From positions 216,308-280,307 of the forward strand of contig NZ_JAUYRI010000024.1 in the NCBI RefSeq assembly GCF_030696885.1: 64,000 nucleotides of DNA, read 5' to 3'. The DNA is from Thiobacillus sp. (GTDB lineage Bacteria > Pseudomonadota > Gammaproteobacteria > Burkholderiales > Thiobacillaceae). A program made the position numbers and the translations under genes. Positions 1 to 10,473 of this stretch are shown here, piece by piece; the first letter of the stretch is position 1; every line of letters begins with the position of its first letter. The notes under the pieces are model-generated. The model did not search any database, had not been told where the DNA came from, and saw only the letters and a list, made by a program, of their open reading frames with translations.

Positions 1-458
1 CCGACGTGGCGACCTACGACCTCAAGCCCGAAATGAGCGCCTTCGAGGTGACCGACAAGCTGGTTGCGGCGATAGCCAGCAAGCAGTACGACCTCATCGT
101 CTGCAACTTCGCCAACCCGGACATGGTGGGGCATACCGGCGACCTGCAGGCCGCGATCAAGGCGATCGAAACCGTCGACACCTGCCTCGGCCGGGTGGTG
201 GAAGCCCAACTGGCGCGCGGAGGCGAGCTGCTGGTGACCGCCGACCACGGCAACGCCGAGCTGATGCGTGACGTCGAAACCGGGCAGGCGCACACGGCGC
301 ACACGATGAACCTGGTGCCGCTGATTTATATAGGACGGGGTCGCGCCACGCTGGCGGAAACCGGCGCGCTGGAAGACATCAGCCCCACCCTGCTGAAGAT
401 GATGGGACTGCCGCAACCACCCGAGATGACCGGCGAAGCCCTCGTTCAATTCGAGTGA
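1..458 (+). CDS. gpmI: 2,3-bisphosphoglycerate-independent phosphoglycerate mutase, C-terminal part
   Basis: Interconverts 3- and 2-phosphoglycerate in cytoplasmic glycolysis/gluconeogenesis. The gene is cut by the window edge; the first complete codon is at position 3 and only about the last 150 residues are present. What remains is the alkaline-phosphatase-like metal-binding region: the VGHTGD stretch and the TADHGNAE motif, whose Asp and His coordinate Mn in this family, followed by the usual HTMNLVPL segment. The stop overlaps a possible GTG of the next gene, so the two are probably co-transcribed. Gene identity is secure; start and N-terminus cannot be judged. Confidence 0.95.
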   Translation, partial: DVATYDLKPEMSAFEVTDKLVAAIASKQYDLIVCNFANPDMVGHTGDLQAAIKAIETVDTCLGRVVEAQLARGGELLVTADHGNAELMRDVETGQAHTAHTMNLVPLIYIGRGRATLAETGALEDISPTLLKMMGLPQPPEMTGEALVQFE

Positions 459-487
459 ACCGGGGCCGCTGGGGTAAGCTCAACCGG

Positions 488-1729
488 GTGAACATCCGAA
501 CCTACCTCGTCCTCTTGGCGCTGGCCTGGCCCTTGTCTGCCGCTGCCAACCAGGCCGATCTCAAGAAATCCGAACTCGATGCGCTGAAGCGCCGGCTGCA
601 GACCCTGCAGCAGGAGTTTCGCAGCACGCAGGCGCACCGCAAGGAAGCAGTCGACGAGCTGCGCGAGTCCGAACAGGCGATCAGTGCCGCGGTGAGCCAG
701 TTGCGCCAGCTCGACACCGAGCGGCAGCGCACCCAGCACGATGTGCAGGCGCTGACGGAGCAGGCGGATGCCGTGGCGGCACGCATCCGCCAGCAGCAGA
801 ATCACCTCGCGCAGGCGCTCAAGGGTGCCCATCAGCGCGGCCAGGGCGGGGTGCTGAAACGCATCCTCGACGGCGCCGATCCCAACCAGACCGCGCGCGA
901 GCTGCGCTACCTGGCCCATCTGTCGCGCGCGCAGCACGACATGATCGATGCGCTGCGTGCGGATCAGGCACAGCTGCTTGCGTTGCGGGAGGCGGCCGCG
1001 CAGAAGACCGACCAGTTGTCGCAATTGCAGGCCGCGCGCGAAGCCGAACAGAAACAGCTGCTGGCCGACAAGCGCGCGCGCGAGCAGGTCTTGCAGAAAC
1101 TGTCGGTGCAAATCCAGCAGCAGCGTCGAGAGATCACCACTTTGCAGCGCGACGAGCGCAATCTGACCCAATTGGTGGAACGGCTGAATCGGCTGATGGC
1201 GCAGCAGGCTGCACGCGAAGCGGCAGCGCGTGCGCGCGCGGCCCAGCAGGCCAAACGCCAGGCCGGCCAGACCGGCCAGACGCGCAAACCGGTGGCAGTG
1301 AATACCGAAACGCCGGTGGCGTTTCGCAGCGGCCGGCCATTCTCGGGCCTGAAGGGTTCGCTGCGCCTGCCGGTCCCAGGGGAACTGATGAACCGCTTCG
1401 GTGCTCCGAGAGAAGGCGGCGGGGTGAATTGGAAAGGCCTGTTCATCCGTGCCGCCGAAGGAACCGTGGTGAAGGCGATCGCGGCCGGTCAGGTGGTGTT
1501 TTCCGAGTGGCTGCGCGGCTTCGGCAACCTGATTATCGTCGACCACGGAGAGGGCTACATGAGCCTGTACAGCAATAATGAAAGTCTGTATAAGCAGGTG
1601 GGCGACCGGGTGCAGCCCGGTGACGCCATCGCCACGGTCGGCAACAGTGGCGGCCAATCCGACACCGGTCTGTATTTTGAAATGCGGCATCAAAGCCGTC
1701 CTGTTAATCCCCTCCTGTGGGTGAAATGA
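488..1729 (+). CDS. EnvC-type murein hydrolase activator (M23/LytM domain)
   Basis: Predicted periplasmic activator of cell-wall amidases during septum splitting. It starts with a signal peptide ending near SAAANQ, then a long charged coiled coil (roughly residues 25-240), a basic Gln/Arg-rich linker, and a C-terminal LytM domain from about residue 300. The LytM domain is degenerate: the expected HxxxD site reads NWKG and the HxH site reads YFEMRH. That fits EnvC, which activates amidases rather than cutting peptidoglycan itself. I place the start at GTG 488 because the signal peptide follows directly; an in-frame GTG at 455 would add 11 polar residues. It lies between gpmI and ctpA, an arrangement I recall from other proteobacteria. 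Confidence 0.88.
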   Translation: MNIRTYLVLLALAWPLSAAANQADLKKSELDALKRRLQTLQQEFRSTQAHRKEAVDELRESEQAISAAVSQLRQLDTERQRTQHDVQALTEQADAVAARIRQQQNHLAQALKGAHQRGQGGVLKRILDGADPNQTARELRYLAHLSRAQHDMIDALRADQAQLLALREAAAQKTDQLSQLQAAREAEQKQLLADKRAREQVLQKLSVQIQQQRREITTLQRDERNLTQLVERLNRLMAQQAAREAAARARAAQQAKRQAGQTGQTRKPVAVNTETPVAFRSGRPFSGLKGSLRLPVPGELMNRFGAPREGGGVNWKGLFIRAAEGTVVKAIAAGQVVFSEWLRGFGNLIIVDHGEGYMSLYSNNESLYKQVGDRVQPGDAIATVGNSGGQSDTGLYFEMRHQSRPVNPLLWVK

Positions 1730-1730
1730 G

Positions 1731-3131
1731 ATGACACACAAGGCGAAATTTATCCTCGTCGGTCTGGCCGGTCTGATGGCCGGCGCGGCGCTGACGGTCA
1801 ACCTGTCGGCCATTGCCAACAAGGACGCTGACACCGCGTTGCCGATCGAGGAACTGCGCGCCTTCACCGATGTGTTCGCCCGCATCAAGAGCGATTACGT
1901 CGAGCCGGTCGAGGACAAGAAGCTCATCACCGAGGCGATCAACGGCATGCTGACCGGGCTGGACCCGCACTCGGCCTATCTCGATGTCGAGAGTTTCAAG
2001 GATCTGCAGGTCGGCACGCAGGGCGAGTTCGGCGGCCTGGGCATCGAGGTCGGCATGGAAGACGGCTTCGTCAAGGTGGTTTCGCCGATCGAGGATACGC
2101 CGGCCTTCAAAGCCGGCGTCAAGCCCGGCGATCTGATCATCAAGCTGGACGACACGCCGGTGAAGGGCATGACGCTGAACGACGCGGTGAAGCGGATGCG
2201 CGGCAAGCCGGGCTCGCCGATCAAGCTCACGATTTCGCGCAAGGGCGTCGACAAGCCCATCGTGCTGACCCTGACGCGTGCCGTCATCAAGATTCGCAGC
2301 GTCAAGTCCGCGCTGCTCGACAATGGCTACGGCTATGTGCGCGTGACCCAGTTCCAGGAGCATACCGGCGACCTGCTGGCCCAGGCCCTGGACAAGCTGT
2401 ACAAGGACAACAAGGCGCCGCTGAAAGGGCTGGTGCTGGATCTGCGCAACGATCCGGGCGGTCTGCTGAATGGCGCGGTGGCGGTGAGCGCAGCCTTCCT
2501 CAAGCCGGACAGCCTGGTGGTGTACACCGAAGGCCGCAGCGAAGACGCCAAGATGCGGCTGACGGCCAGTCGCGAGCATTACCTGCGCCCGATGCAGATG
2601 GACTATCTGAAGGGCCTGCCGCCCGGCGTGAAGGATGTGCCGATGGTGGTGCTGGTCAACAGCGGCTCGGCGTCGGCGTCCGAGATCGTGGCGGGCGCGC
2701 TGCAGGACCACAAGCGCGCCGTCGTGATGGGCACGCGCACGTTTGGCAAGGGCTCGGTGCAGACCATTCTGCCGCTTGGCAACGGCACCGCGATCAAGCT
2801 CACCACGGCGCGTTACTACACGCCGGGCGGACGCTCCATCCAGGCCAAGGGCATCGAGCCGGATATCCTGGTGGAAGACCCGAACATGCCTTCCGAGGAA
2901 GATGGGATCAACATTCGCGAGGCCGATCTCGACCGGCATCTGCTCAATTCCACCGAGGGTGACGCGCTTCCCGGCAAGTCCAACAACGTCATCAAGGCGC
3001 CTGCCGCCGAGCCGGGCCAGGAAAGGAAGCCGCTGACGCTGGAGCCGGGTGAAATCGTCTCGAAAAACGACTTCCAGGTGAACCAGGCGCTGAACCTGCT
3101 GAAGGGCCTGCAGATTCTGCAAAACCGCTGA
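1731..3131 (+). CDS. ctpA: Carboxy-terminal processing protease (S41 family)
   Basis: Periplasmic or membrane-anchored serine protease that trims or degrades envelope proteins from the C-terminus. It has an N-terminal signal/anchor helix (residues 7-25), a PDZ domain (about 95-175) containing the GLGIEV carboxylate-binding loop, and the S41 catalytic core. The Ser/Lys dyad is visible: SGSASASEI near residue 315 and FGKGSVQ with Lys near 340, about 25 residues apart as in Prc-type proteases. Length (466 aa) is normal for the short CtpA subgroup. The ATG follows the envC-like stop by one base, so translation is likely coupled. A cell-wall remodelling role is inferred from this pairing. Confidence 0.93.
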   Translation: MTHKAKFILVGLAGLMAGAALTVNLSAIANKDADTALPIEELRAFTDVFARIKSDYVEPVEDKKLITEAINGMLTGLDPHSAYLDVESFKDLQVGTQGEFGGLGIEVGMEDGFVKVVSPIEDTPAFKAGVKPGDLIIKLDDTPVKGMTLNDAVKRMRGKPGSPIKLTISRKGVDKPIVLTLTRAVIKIRSVKSALLDNGYGYVRVTQFQEHTGDLLAQALDKLYKDNKAPLKGLVLDLRNDPGGLLNGAVAVSAAFLKPDSLVVYTEGRSEDAKMRLTASREHYLRPMQMDYLKGLPPGVKDVPMVVLVNSGSASASEIVAGALQDHKRAVVMGTRTFGKGSVQTILPLGNGTAIKLTTARYYTPGGRSIQAKGIEPDILVEDPNMPSEEDGINIREADLDRHLLNSTEGDALPGKSNNVIKAPAAEPGQERKPLTLEPGEIVSKNDFQVNQALNLLKGLQILQNR

Positions 3132-3199
3132 CGACGGCAGCGCGGTGCCCTGCCCGGCGCCGCGCTATACTGTGACCAACTCCGCCTGTCAGGTGTGTC

Positions 3200-3595
3200 A
3201 TGCGTCCATGTGACCTCGAGAAAGACCGCGAAATCGTGTTCCACGCCCTGCCTGCGGGGCAGGCGGAACGCGCGCGGGTCCTGCTCGAAGGCCTCGATGG
3301 CCTGTCGGTGACGCTGAATCCGGACGGTCTTCGGCTGCAGGTGCGTTATCACCTCTGCGAATACACCCTGGAAAGTCTCGAAACCGCCCTGTCGAGCCAG
3401 GGATTCCATCTCGACAACAGCCTGGTCAGCAAGCTCAGGCGTGCGCTGGCGTATTTCTGCGAAAGCGTCCAGCGGCGCAATGTCGAGGCCAACGAGCCGG
3501 ACATCAAATCCCAGCAGGCCTTCATGAAGGTCTATGAACGCCATCTGCACGGCGACCGCGACGACACCCCGGAAGAGTGGCGCAGCTACAAATAG
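3200..3595 (+). CDS. Small conserved-looking protein of unknown function
   Basis: I do not recognise this 131-residue protein. It is cytoplasmic by appearance, with no signal peptide or membrane segment. Residues 10-70 alternate as strand-helix-strand-strand-helix (IVFHALP, AERARVLLEGL, LSVTLNP, LRLQVRY, LESLETALSSQGF). This resembles the ferredoxin-like fold of heavy-metal-associated domains but lacks their CxxC. The C-terminal half is helical, charged and ends WRSYK. The short gap to ctpA contains TATACT at 3166-3171, a possible -10 element, so it may start its own transcript running into moeB. Function cannot be assigned. Confidence 0.75.
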   Translation: MRPCDLEKDREIVFHALPAGQAERARVLLEGLDGLSVTLNPDGLRLQVRYHLCEYTLESLETALSSQGFHLDNSLVSKLRRALAYFCESVQRRNVEANEPDIKSQQAFMKVYERHLHGDRDDTPEEWRSYK

Positions 3596-3608
3596 CCTGC
3601 GTCCGATC

Positions 3609-4367
3609 ATGGAACTGAACGACAACCAACTGCTGCGCTACAGCCGGCACATCCTGCTGCCCGAGATCGGCGTGGATGGGCAGACGCGCATCGCCGACGC
3701 GGCCGTGTTGGTTGTCGGCGCCGGCGGTCTGGGCTGCCCTGCCGCGCTCTATCTGGGTGCAGCCGGCGTCGGCCGCCTGTTGCTGGCCGATGGCGATACG
3801 GTTGACCTGACCAATCTGCAGCGCCAGATCGGACATGCCACTGCATCGATCGGCGCCAACAAGGCCGACTCCTTGGCGCGCAGCGTGCGCGCGGTCAATC
3901 CCGAAATCGACGTGCAGCCCCTGTGCGAGGCGCTGAGCGGAGACGCTTTGCGGAATGCGGTGGCGGCGGTCGATCTGGTGGTCGACGCCTCGGACAATTT
4001 CGTTACCCGGCACGCGGTCAATCGCGCCTGTGTGGCGCTGAAAAAACCCTTGGTGTCGGGCGCGGCGATCGGCTTTTCAGGGCAACTGGCGGTGTTCGCC
4101 GCGGGCAACGCCGCGAGCCCGTGCTATCACTGCCTGTTTCCCGACCAGACCGCCGAGCCCGAGGTGCGTTGCGCTGAGGCCGGCGTGATCGCGCCGCTGG
4201 TCGGCATCATCGGTGCGATGCAGGCGCTGGAAGCGCTGAAATATCTGACCGGCGCGGGCACCTCGTTGGTGGGCCGGCTGCTGTTATGGGATGGCCTGGG
4301 GGCCGAGGCCCGTGTGATGCGGGTCCCGCGCGACCCGGCTTGCCCGGTGTGTACAGCGCTGCCTTAG
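3609..4367 (+). CDS. moeB: Molybdopterin-synthase adenylyltransferase / ThiF-family E1-like enzyme
   Basis: Adenylates the C-terminal Gly of a ubiquitin-like sulfur carrier (MoaD, or ThiS in thiamine synthesis) using ATP. The protein starts with the MoeB/ThiF opening LLRYSRHILLPEIG, then a nucleotide-binding GAGGLG loop (residues 37-42), the DTVDLTNLQRQ segment, and Zn ligands in two pairs, CYHC and CPVC, near the C-terminus. The 252-residue length matches MoeB and not the longer rhodanese-fused type. I chose ATG 3609 over an upstream in-frame ATG at 3534, which lies inside the preceding gene. Whether the partner is MoaD or ThiS cannot be decided from the sequence. Confidence 0.9.
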   Translation: MELNDNQLLRYSRHILLPEIGVDGQTRIADAAVLVVGAGGLGCPAALYLGAAGVGRLLLADGDTVDLTNLQRQIGHATASIGANKADSLARSVRAVNPEIDVQPLCEALSGDALRNAVAAVDLVVDASDNFVTRHAVNRACVALKKPLVSGAAIGFSGQLAVFAAGNAASPCYHCLFPDQTAEPEVRCAEAGVIAPLVGIIGAMQALEALKYLTGAGTSLVGRLLLWDGLGAEARVMRVPRDPACPVCTALP

Positions 4368-4948
4368 GCGGCGTGCACGTCGAGCAGACGCGCCAGCAGC
4401 AGGTCGATGTCGCCCCCTGGCGCGCGGGTGAAACCGCTCTTGGCGAACTGGTGCCAGCGCCCCACCACCACGCATTGCAGCAGATTGGCCAGCGGTCCGC
4501 TGAGCGCTGCCTGCTTGTCGTCGCCCAGACGCAGGCATTGCCGCAACTGTGCCTCGATGCGGTCGTGCAGCTGGTTGATGCGCTTTTGCAGGCGTTCGTT
4601 TTCGTGCACCAGCGCGTCGCCGATCAGCACCCGCGTCATACCCGGATTCTTAGCCGCAAAATTCAGCAGCATGGCGACAATCGCCTCGACCTGCGCCGAG
4701 GGCGAGGGCGTGTCGGCGGTGATGCGCGCGATCAGCCCGAACAGCGTCTGCTCGATGAACTCGATCAGTCCTTCATACATCTGCGCCTTGCTGGAAAAAT
4801 GCCGATACAGTGCCGCTTCCGACACGCCGATGCGCGCGGCCAGCGCGGCCGTGGTGATTTTCTCGGCCTGGGGTTCCTGCAGCATTGCAGCAAGCGTCTG
4901 CAGGATCTGCAGGCGGCGCTCGCCCGGTTTTCTGGCTTCCCCTTCCAT
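4364..4948 (-). CDS. slmA: Nucleoid occlusion factor SlmA (TetR family)
   Basis: DNA-binding protein that blocks FtsZ ring assembly over the nucleoid. The N-terminal TetR helix-turn-helix includes ITTAALAARIGVSEAALYRHFSSK, and the middle carries the SlmA-like segments NPGMTRVLIGDAL and RINQLHDRIEAQLRQ, which separate it from generic TetR repressors. Its 194 residues match SlmA. It is convergent with moeB, with the two 3' ends overlapping by four bases. The start is followed by a strongly basic tail typical of the family. Confidence 0.9.
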   Translation of the reverse strand: MEGEARKPGERRLQILQTLAAMLQEPQAEKITTAALAARIGVSEAALYRHFSSKAQMYEGLIEFIEQTLFGLIARITADTPSPSAQVEAIVAMLLNFAAKNPGMTRVLIGDALVHENERLQKRINQLHDRIEAQLRQCLRLGDDKQAALSGPLANLLQCVVVGRWHQFAKSGFTRAPGGDIDLLLARLLDVHAA

Positions 4949-4995
4949 CAGTGCTCCCTCTTATGTTTTTATGGGTGATGATTATCGGCGATGTT

Positions 4996-5072
<77 letters not shown>

Positions 5073-5082
5073 GAAAACGAAA

Positions 5083-5104
5083 CTGCCCCGCGCAAGCGGG
5101 GCAG
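5083..5104 (-). terminator. Rho-independent terminator of rpoD
   Basis: A perfect 9-bp GC-rich stem (CTGCCCCGC / GCGGGGCAG) with a GCAA tetraloop, beginning five bases after the rpoD stop codon. On the minus strand it is followed by TTTCGTTTTC. It separates the rpoD transcript from the downstream tRNA. Confidence 0.85.
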
Positions 5105-5109
5105 GGCGC

Positions 5110-7032
<1,923 letters not shown>

Positions 7033-7146
7033 AGGTTATTCTCCGCTCAGGTACTGCCCCGCATGAACCGCACGCGGCAGAAAAAATCGTTCAAAAACCG
7101 GCAATTATACCGTAAAGGCCGGCGTTGTCTCGACGTTTCTGGCAAG

Positions 7147-8841
7147 CTAGGACCGTGCCAGTTCGGTCAGTTCGCGCCGTTCGCTTTCGCTCAGACTGCC
7201 AAGGGGGCGGGTGGCCAGTTCCTGCCAGCGGCGACGCTGCCAGTCGTCACGCAGTTGCTTCACTGCGCCGTCGAATTCCGCATTCCAGTCCCAGCTGTCA
7301 TCTTTGTCGAGCAAATCGACCATCAGTTCATCAACCAGCGGTTCCAGCGTGCTGCCGCGCGCCGCTTCCGCAATAGCGGGCAGACTGAGCTGCCCGACAT
7401 CCTGCAACCAGGCCATCAGTTCACCCATGCGGCTGCTCAGCGGATCGTTGGCATCCAGCCAGCAGGTGTCGACTTCGCCGACGCGTTGCGGATTCATCAG
7501 CAGCGTGCGGGCCAGGCTGCGCACGCGCGAGGGTGCCGGGCGGCGCTGCGGTCGGGGCGGAGCCCGGCGGCTGGCGCCGGGCTTGACGCCCACCAGGCCG
7601 AGTTCATCGGCCTGCAGGTGGGCCAGATCAGCGACCTGGCGACGAATCAGGCTGGCCAGCAGCGGCGCGGCAATTTTATCCAGCAGCGGCTTGGCATCCT
7701 TGATCAGCGCGGCGCGGCCTTCCTGGCTGTCCAACTTGCGATCACGCGCCAGCTCGCGGATCAGAAACGCCGACAGCGGCACCGTGTCGCTGTCGAGCAG
7801 GTGCAGAAAAGCCGCCTGGCCGTGAGTACGGATATAGCTGTCGGGGTCCTCGCCCTCGGGCAGAAACAGGAAACTGACTTCCTTGCCGTCCTGCAGCGCT
7901 TCCAGCGAGTTCTCCAGCGCGCGCCAAGCGGCCTTGCGGCCCGCATTGTCGCCATCGAAAGCATAGACCAGACGGTCGGTATGTCGCAGCAGGGTGCGCA
8001 CATGAATCGGCGTGGTGGCGGTCCCCAGCGCGGCGACGGCAAACTCCACCCCGTGCTGCGCCAGCGCGACCACGTCCATGTAGCCTTCGACCACGATGGC
8101 ACGCCCGGCCGCCTTGATCGCAGCGCGCGCCTCGAACAGGCCGTACAACTCCGAACCTTTATGGAACAGCGGGGTTTCCGGTGAGTTGAGGTATTTCGGC
8201 TCGCCCTGGTCGAGTACGCGCCCGCCAAAGCCGACGATCTGTCCTTTGATATTGCGAATGGGGAACATGATGCGGTCGCGAAACCGGTCGTAGCGTCCGC
8301 GGTCGCCGTCGATGACAAGGCCCGACGCGGCCAGCGCGTCGGCCGTGTAGTCGGCAAAGACCTGCTTCAGCGGCGAACCGTCCGGCGCGTAGCCGATGCC
8401 GTAGCGCGCGGCGATGACGCCGGTCAGGCCGCGCTGTTTCAGATAATCGATCGCCTTGGGCGTCTGCTTCAGCTGTTTTTTGTAAAGCTGCGCGGCCTGC
8501 TCCAGCGCGTCCCACAGCGCGGGCGGCGGCCTGGGGCGATCGGGCTCGCCGGATTCGGGCACCGGCAGGCCAACATCCTGCGCCAGCGCGCCGACTGCGT
8601 CGGGAAAGCTCATGTGCTCGTATTCCATCAGGAAACCGAGCGCGGTGCCGTGCGCGCCGCAGCCGAAGCAGTGGTAGAACTGCTTGGTCGGGCTGACCGT
8701 GAAGGAGGGGGTTTTTTCGCTGTGGAAGGGACAGCAGGCCTGGTAGTTCTGGCCGGCTTTCTTCAGCGGCACGCGCCGGTCGATGACGTCGACGATGTCG
8801 ACGCGGGCAAGCAGGGTGTCGATGAAGTCACGCGGAATCAT
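7147..8841 (-). CDS. dnaG: DNA primase
   Basis: Makes RNA primers for replication. Domains in order: N-terminal CHC2-type zinc ribbon (CCPFHSEKTPSF, then YHCFGCG), the catalytic core with RNAP basic region and TOPRIM fold (VVEGYMDV with catalytic Glu, YAFDGDNAGRKA with the metal-binding Asp residues), and a C-terminal helicase-binding region ending in a helical domain. Length 564 aa, close to the family norm. It lies between yqeY and rpoD; the 114-base gap to rpoD could hold an internal promoter but I see no convincing one. Confidence 0.96.
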   Translation of the reverse strand: MIPRDFIDTLLARVDIVDVIDRRVPLKKAGQNYQACCPFHSEKTPSFTVSPTKQFYHCFGCGAHGTALGFLMEYEHMSFPDAVGALAQDVGLPVPESGEPDRPRPPPALWDALEQAAQLYKKQLKQTPKAIDYLKQRGLTGVIAARYGIGYAPDGSPLKQVFADYTADALAASGLVIDGDRGRYDRFRDRIMFPIRNIKGQIVGFGGRVLDQGEPKYLNSPETPLFHKGSELYGLFEARAAIKAAGRAIVVEGYMDVVALAQHGVEFAVAALGTATTPIHVRTLLRHTDRLVYAFDGDNAGRKAAWRALENSLEALQDGKEVSFLFLPEGEDPDSYIRTHGQAAFLHLLDSDTVPLSAFLIRELARDRKLDSQEGRAALIKDAKPLLDKIAAPLLASLIRRQVADLAHLQADELGLVGVKPGASRRAPPRPQRRPAPSRVRSLARTLLMNPQRVGEVDTCWLDANDPLSSRMGELMAWLQDVGQLSLPAIAEAARGSTLEPLVDELMVDLLDKDDSWDWNAEFDGAVKQLRDDWQRRRWQELATRPLGSLSESERRELTELARS

Positions 8842-8892
8842 GGTTGCAGCATGATAAACCCGGGCGTGCGCGGGCCGGGCAGTGGACTCGAA

Positions 8893-9339
8893 TCAGCCGG
8901 CGAGACGGGCTTTGATCAGCGCGGAAACCTGCCCCATGTCGGCACGGCCGGCGAGGCGGGGTTTCAGCAGGCCCATCACCTTGCCCATGTCCTTCGCGCT
9001 GGCTGCGCCGGATTCGGCAATGGCCGCAACGACTGCAGCCTCGACCTCGGCGGCGGAGAGCTGTTCGGGCAGGTAGGCTTGCAGCACGACGAGTTCGGCC
9101 TGCTCCGCCGCCACCAGGTCGTCCCGGCCGGCAGCCTGGAACTGGCTGATCGAATCCTTGCGCTGCTTGATGAGTTTTTCGACGATGCTGCTGACGGCAG
9201 CGTCGTCCAGTTCGATCCGTTCGTCGACTTCGCGCTGCTTGATCGCGGCGAGCAGCAGACGAATCGTGCCGAGGCGCGCCGTGTCCTTGGCGCGCATGGC
9301 CGTCTTCATGTCGTCAGTGACGCGTGCCTTGAGCGACAT
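8893..9339 (-). CDS. GatB/YqeY domain protein
   Basis: Stand-alone YqeY domain of 148 residues, homologous to the C-terminal tRNA-contacting domain of the amidotransferase subunit GatB. The sequence is nearly all helical with the family pattern TIRLLLAAIKQREVDER near the N-terminus and MGKVMGLLKPRLAGRADM near the C-terminus. The molecular role is unsettled; tRNA binding or aminoacylation quality control is inferred from GatB. It is inserted between rpsU and dnaG, a common arrangement. Confidence 0.92.
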   Translation of the reverse strand: MSLKARVTDDMKTAMRAKDTARLGTIRLLLAAIKQREVDERIELDDAAVSSIVEKLIKQRKDSISQFQAAGRDDLVAAEQAELVVLQAYLPEQLSAAEVEAAVVAAIAESGAASAKDMGKVMGLLKPRLAGRADMGQVSALIKARLAG

Positions 9340-9349
9340 GGGAAGGCGT

Positions 9350-9371
9350 GATTCTGCGTGGACGCAGAATC
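9350..9371 (-). other. Hairpin between rpsU and yqeY
   Basis: A perfect 10-bp inverted repeat (GATTCTGCGT / ACGCAGAATC) with a 2-base loop that overlaps the last bases of rpsU. No T-run follows on the minus strand, so it looks like a partial terminator or an RNA processing/stability element. The E. coli rpsU-dnaG operon also has an attenuating structure at this place. Confidence 0.6.
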
Positions 9372-9582
9372 AATACATCTTGGGGGGGAGTTGCTGGCCG
9401 CGCAGGCGCTTGCTCTGGCGCTTGACCGCGGCGGCGAGTTTGCGCTTGCGCTCGGCGGTGGGCTTCTCGTAGAACTCGCGGGCGCGCAGTTCGGTGAGCA
9501 GACCGACTTTTTCGATGGAACGCTTGAAGCGGCGCAGGGCGACGTCGAACGGCTCGTTTTCTTTGACTTTAACGTGAGGCAT
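9370..9582 (-). CDS. rpsU: 30S ribosomal protein S21
   Basis: Small-subunit ribosomal protein needed for initiation on mRNAs using Shine-Dalgarno pairing. The 70-residue product starts [13 protein letters not shown], contains the family core [15 protein letters not shown] and [15 protein letters not shown], and ends in a basic tail. I use ATG 9582; an extended reading frame starting at 9669 would add 29 residues unlike S21. It is the promoter-proximal gene of the macromolecular synthesis operon. Confidence 0.96.
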   Translation of the reverse strand: MPHVKVKENEPFDVALRRFKRSIEKVGLLTELRAREFYEKPTAERKRKLAAAVKRQSKRLRGQQLPPKMY

Positions 9583-9633
9583 ATAGATGCAATGGGCTTC
9601 CGGCGAAGCTTCCTGTGAACTGGAAAAACGAGA

Positions 9634-9660
9634 ATAATAGCAAGCCCCCGAAGTTTTTTC
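9634..9660 (-). promoter_or_regulatory. Putative promoter of the rpsU operon
   Basis: On the minus strand TATTAT (9639 to 9634) makes a good -10 element about 52 bases upstream of rpsU. A weak -35 (CTGGAA, 3 of 6 consensus) lies 17 bases before it. AT-rich DNA surrounds it, unlike the neighbouring sequence. Confidence 0.45.
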
Positions 9661-9756
9661 CAGTCCCATCCTGCGTCGGCGCTATTCCAGGTGGGCTGGC
9701 TGGCACTTTCAGAAGGGGCTTGAGCAGGTTCAAAGTAGGTCACAAGGGGGAGTTGG

Positions 9757-10374
9757 ATGAAAAACATCAATAAATTCAATGCCGCGATCGCTGCGCTTAC
9801 CGTGCTGCTGGGGATTTCCCAGGCCCAGGCTTTCGACTTTTTCGGATTGAACAAGACCAATGAGGCGCCATTGCTCGAGGGGTTTACGTGCTGCAACCTG
9901 CACTATGAGGGCGACTGGATCAGCGATTCCAATTTTGGCGCATTGCCCTTCATTCCCGCAGGCTCGCGGATCAAGCTGAAAGGCTATGGTCGCCATCGCC
10001 TGCATGTGGACATCGACGACAAGCCGATGCGCATCGGTCTGGATTACGGGCGCGCGCAGGAAACGCTGGAGCAGTTCGCCGAGAAACTGATCCTTGCCGA
10101 AGATCCCAAGGCGAAAATCGCCAAATACCCCGCTGAAGTGCGTGATGCCATCCGCTTCGGCCAGGTGGTGACCGGCATGACCCAGGAGCAGACGATTATT
10201 GCCGTGGGCTATCCCCAACGGGACGAGACGGTGTCGCTGGAGGCGTCGGTCTGGAACTACTGGGCTTCCAGCTTCGAGCCGTATCGCGTGATCTGGGGCA
10301 AGAACGGCCGCATCAAGGAAATCGCCACCGACTCGGCCACCCACGCCCGCATGGTGTACCGCAAGGCGGAATGA
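9757..10374 (+). CDS. Secreted BamE/SmpA-like protein of unknown function
   Basis: A 205-residue protein with a clear signal peptide (cleavage near AQA-FDFF). The mature part begins with a Cys pair (FTCCNLHYEGDW) and has a C-terminal segment, GMTQEQTIIAVGYPQRDE followed by a short beta-rich end, that resembles the GMTxxQVxxxLGxP helix-turn of BamE/SmpA-type domains. It is not a lipoprotein: there is no lipobox. A GGGGGAG ribosome site precedes the ATG. It lies immediately upstream of the aryl polyene operon and may belong to it functionally, but a separate -10 follows it. Role unknown. Confidence 0.75.
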   Translation: MKNINKFNAAIAALTVLLGISQAQAFDFFGLNKTNEAPLLEGFTCCNLHYEGDWISDSNFGALPFIPAGSRIKLKGYGRHRLHVDIDDKPMRIGLDYGRAQETLEQFAEKLILAEDPKAKIAKYPAEVRDAIRFGQVVTGMTQEQTIIAVGYPQRDETVSLEASVWNYWASSFEPYRVIWGKNGRIKEIATDSATHARMVYRKAE

Positions 10375-10412
10375 ACCAGTCCGTGTTCGGGCTGGAAGCC
10401 GTGCATACCGAA

Positions 10413-10418
10413 TATAAT
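10413..10418 (+). promoter_or_regulatory. Putative -10 element of the aryl polyene operon
   Basis: A consensus TATAAT 55 bases upstream of the ACP start in the gap after the BamE-like gene. I find no good -35 hexamer at 16-18 bases, so a weak or activator-dependent promoter is possible. Confidence 0.45.
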
Positions 10419-10473
10419 GGGCGTCCATCCTGCACCCGCGGGGTGGCCCAGCCATTTTTGTTGTGAAGTTGTC

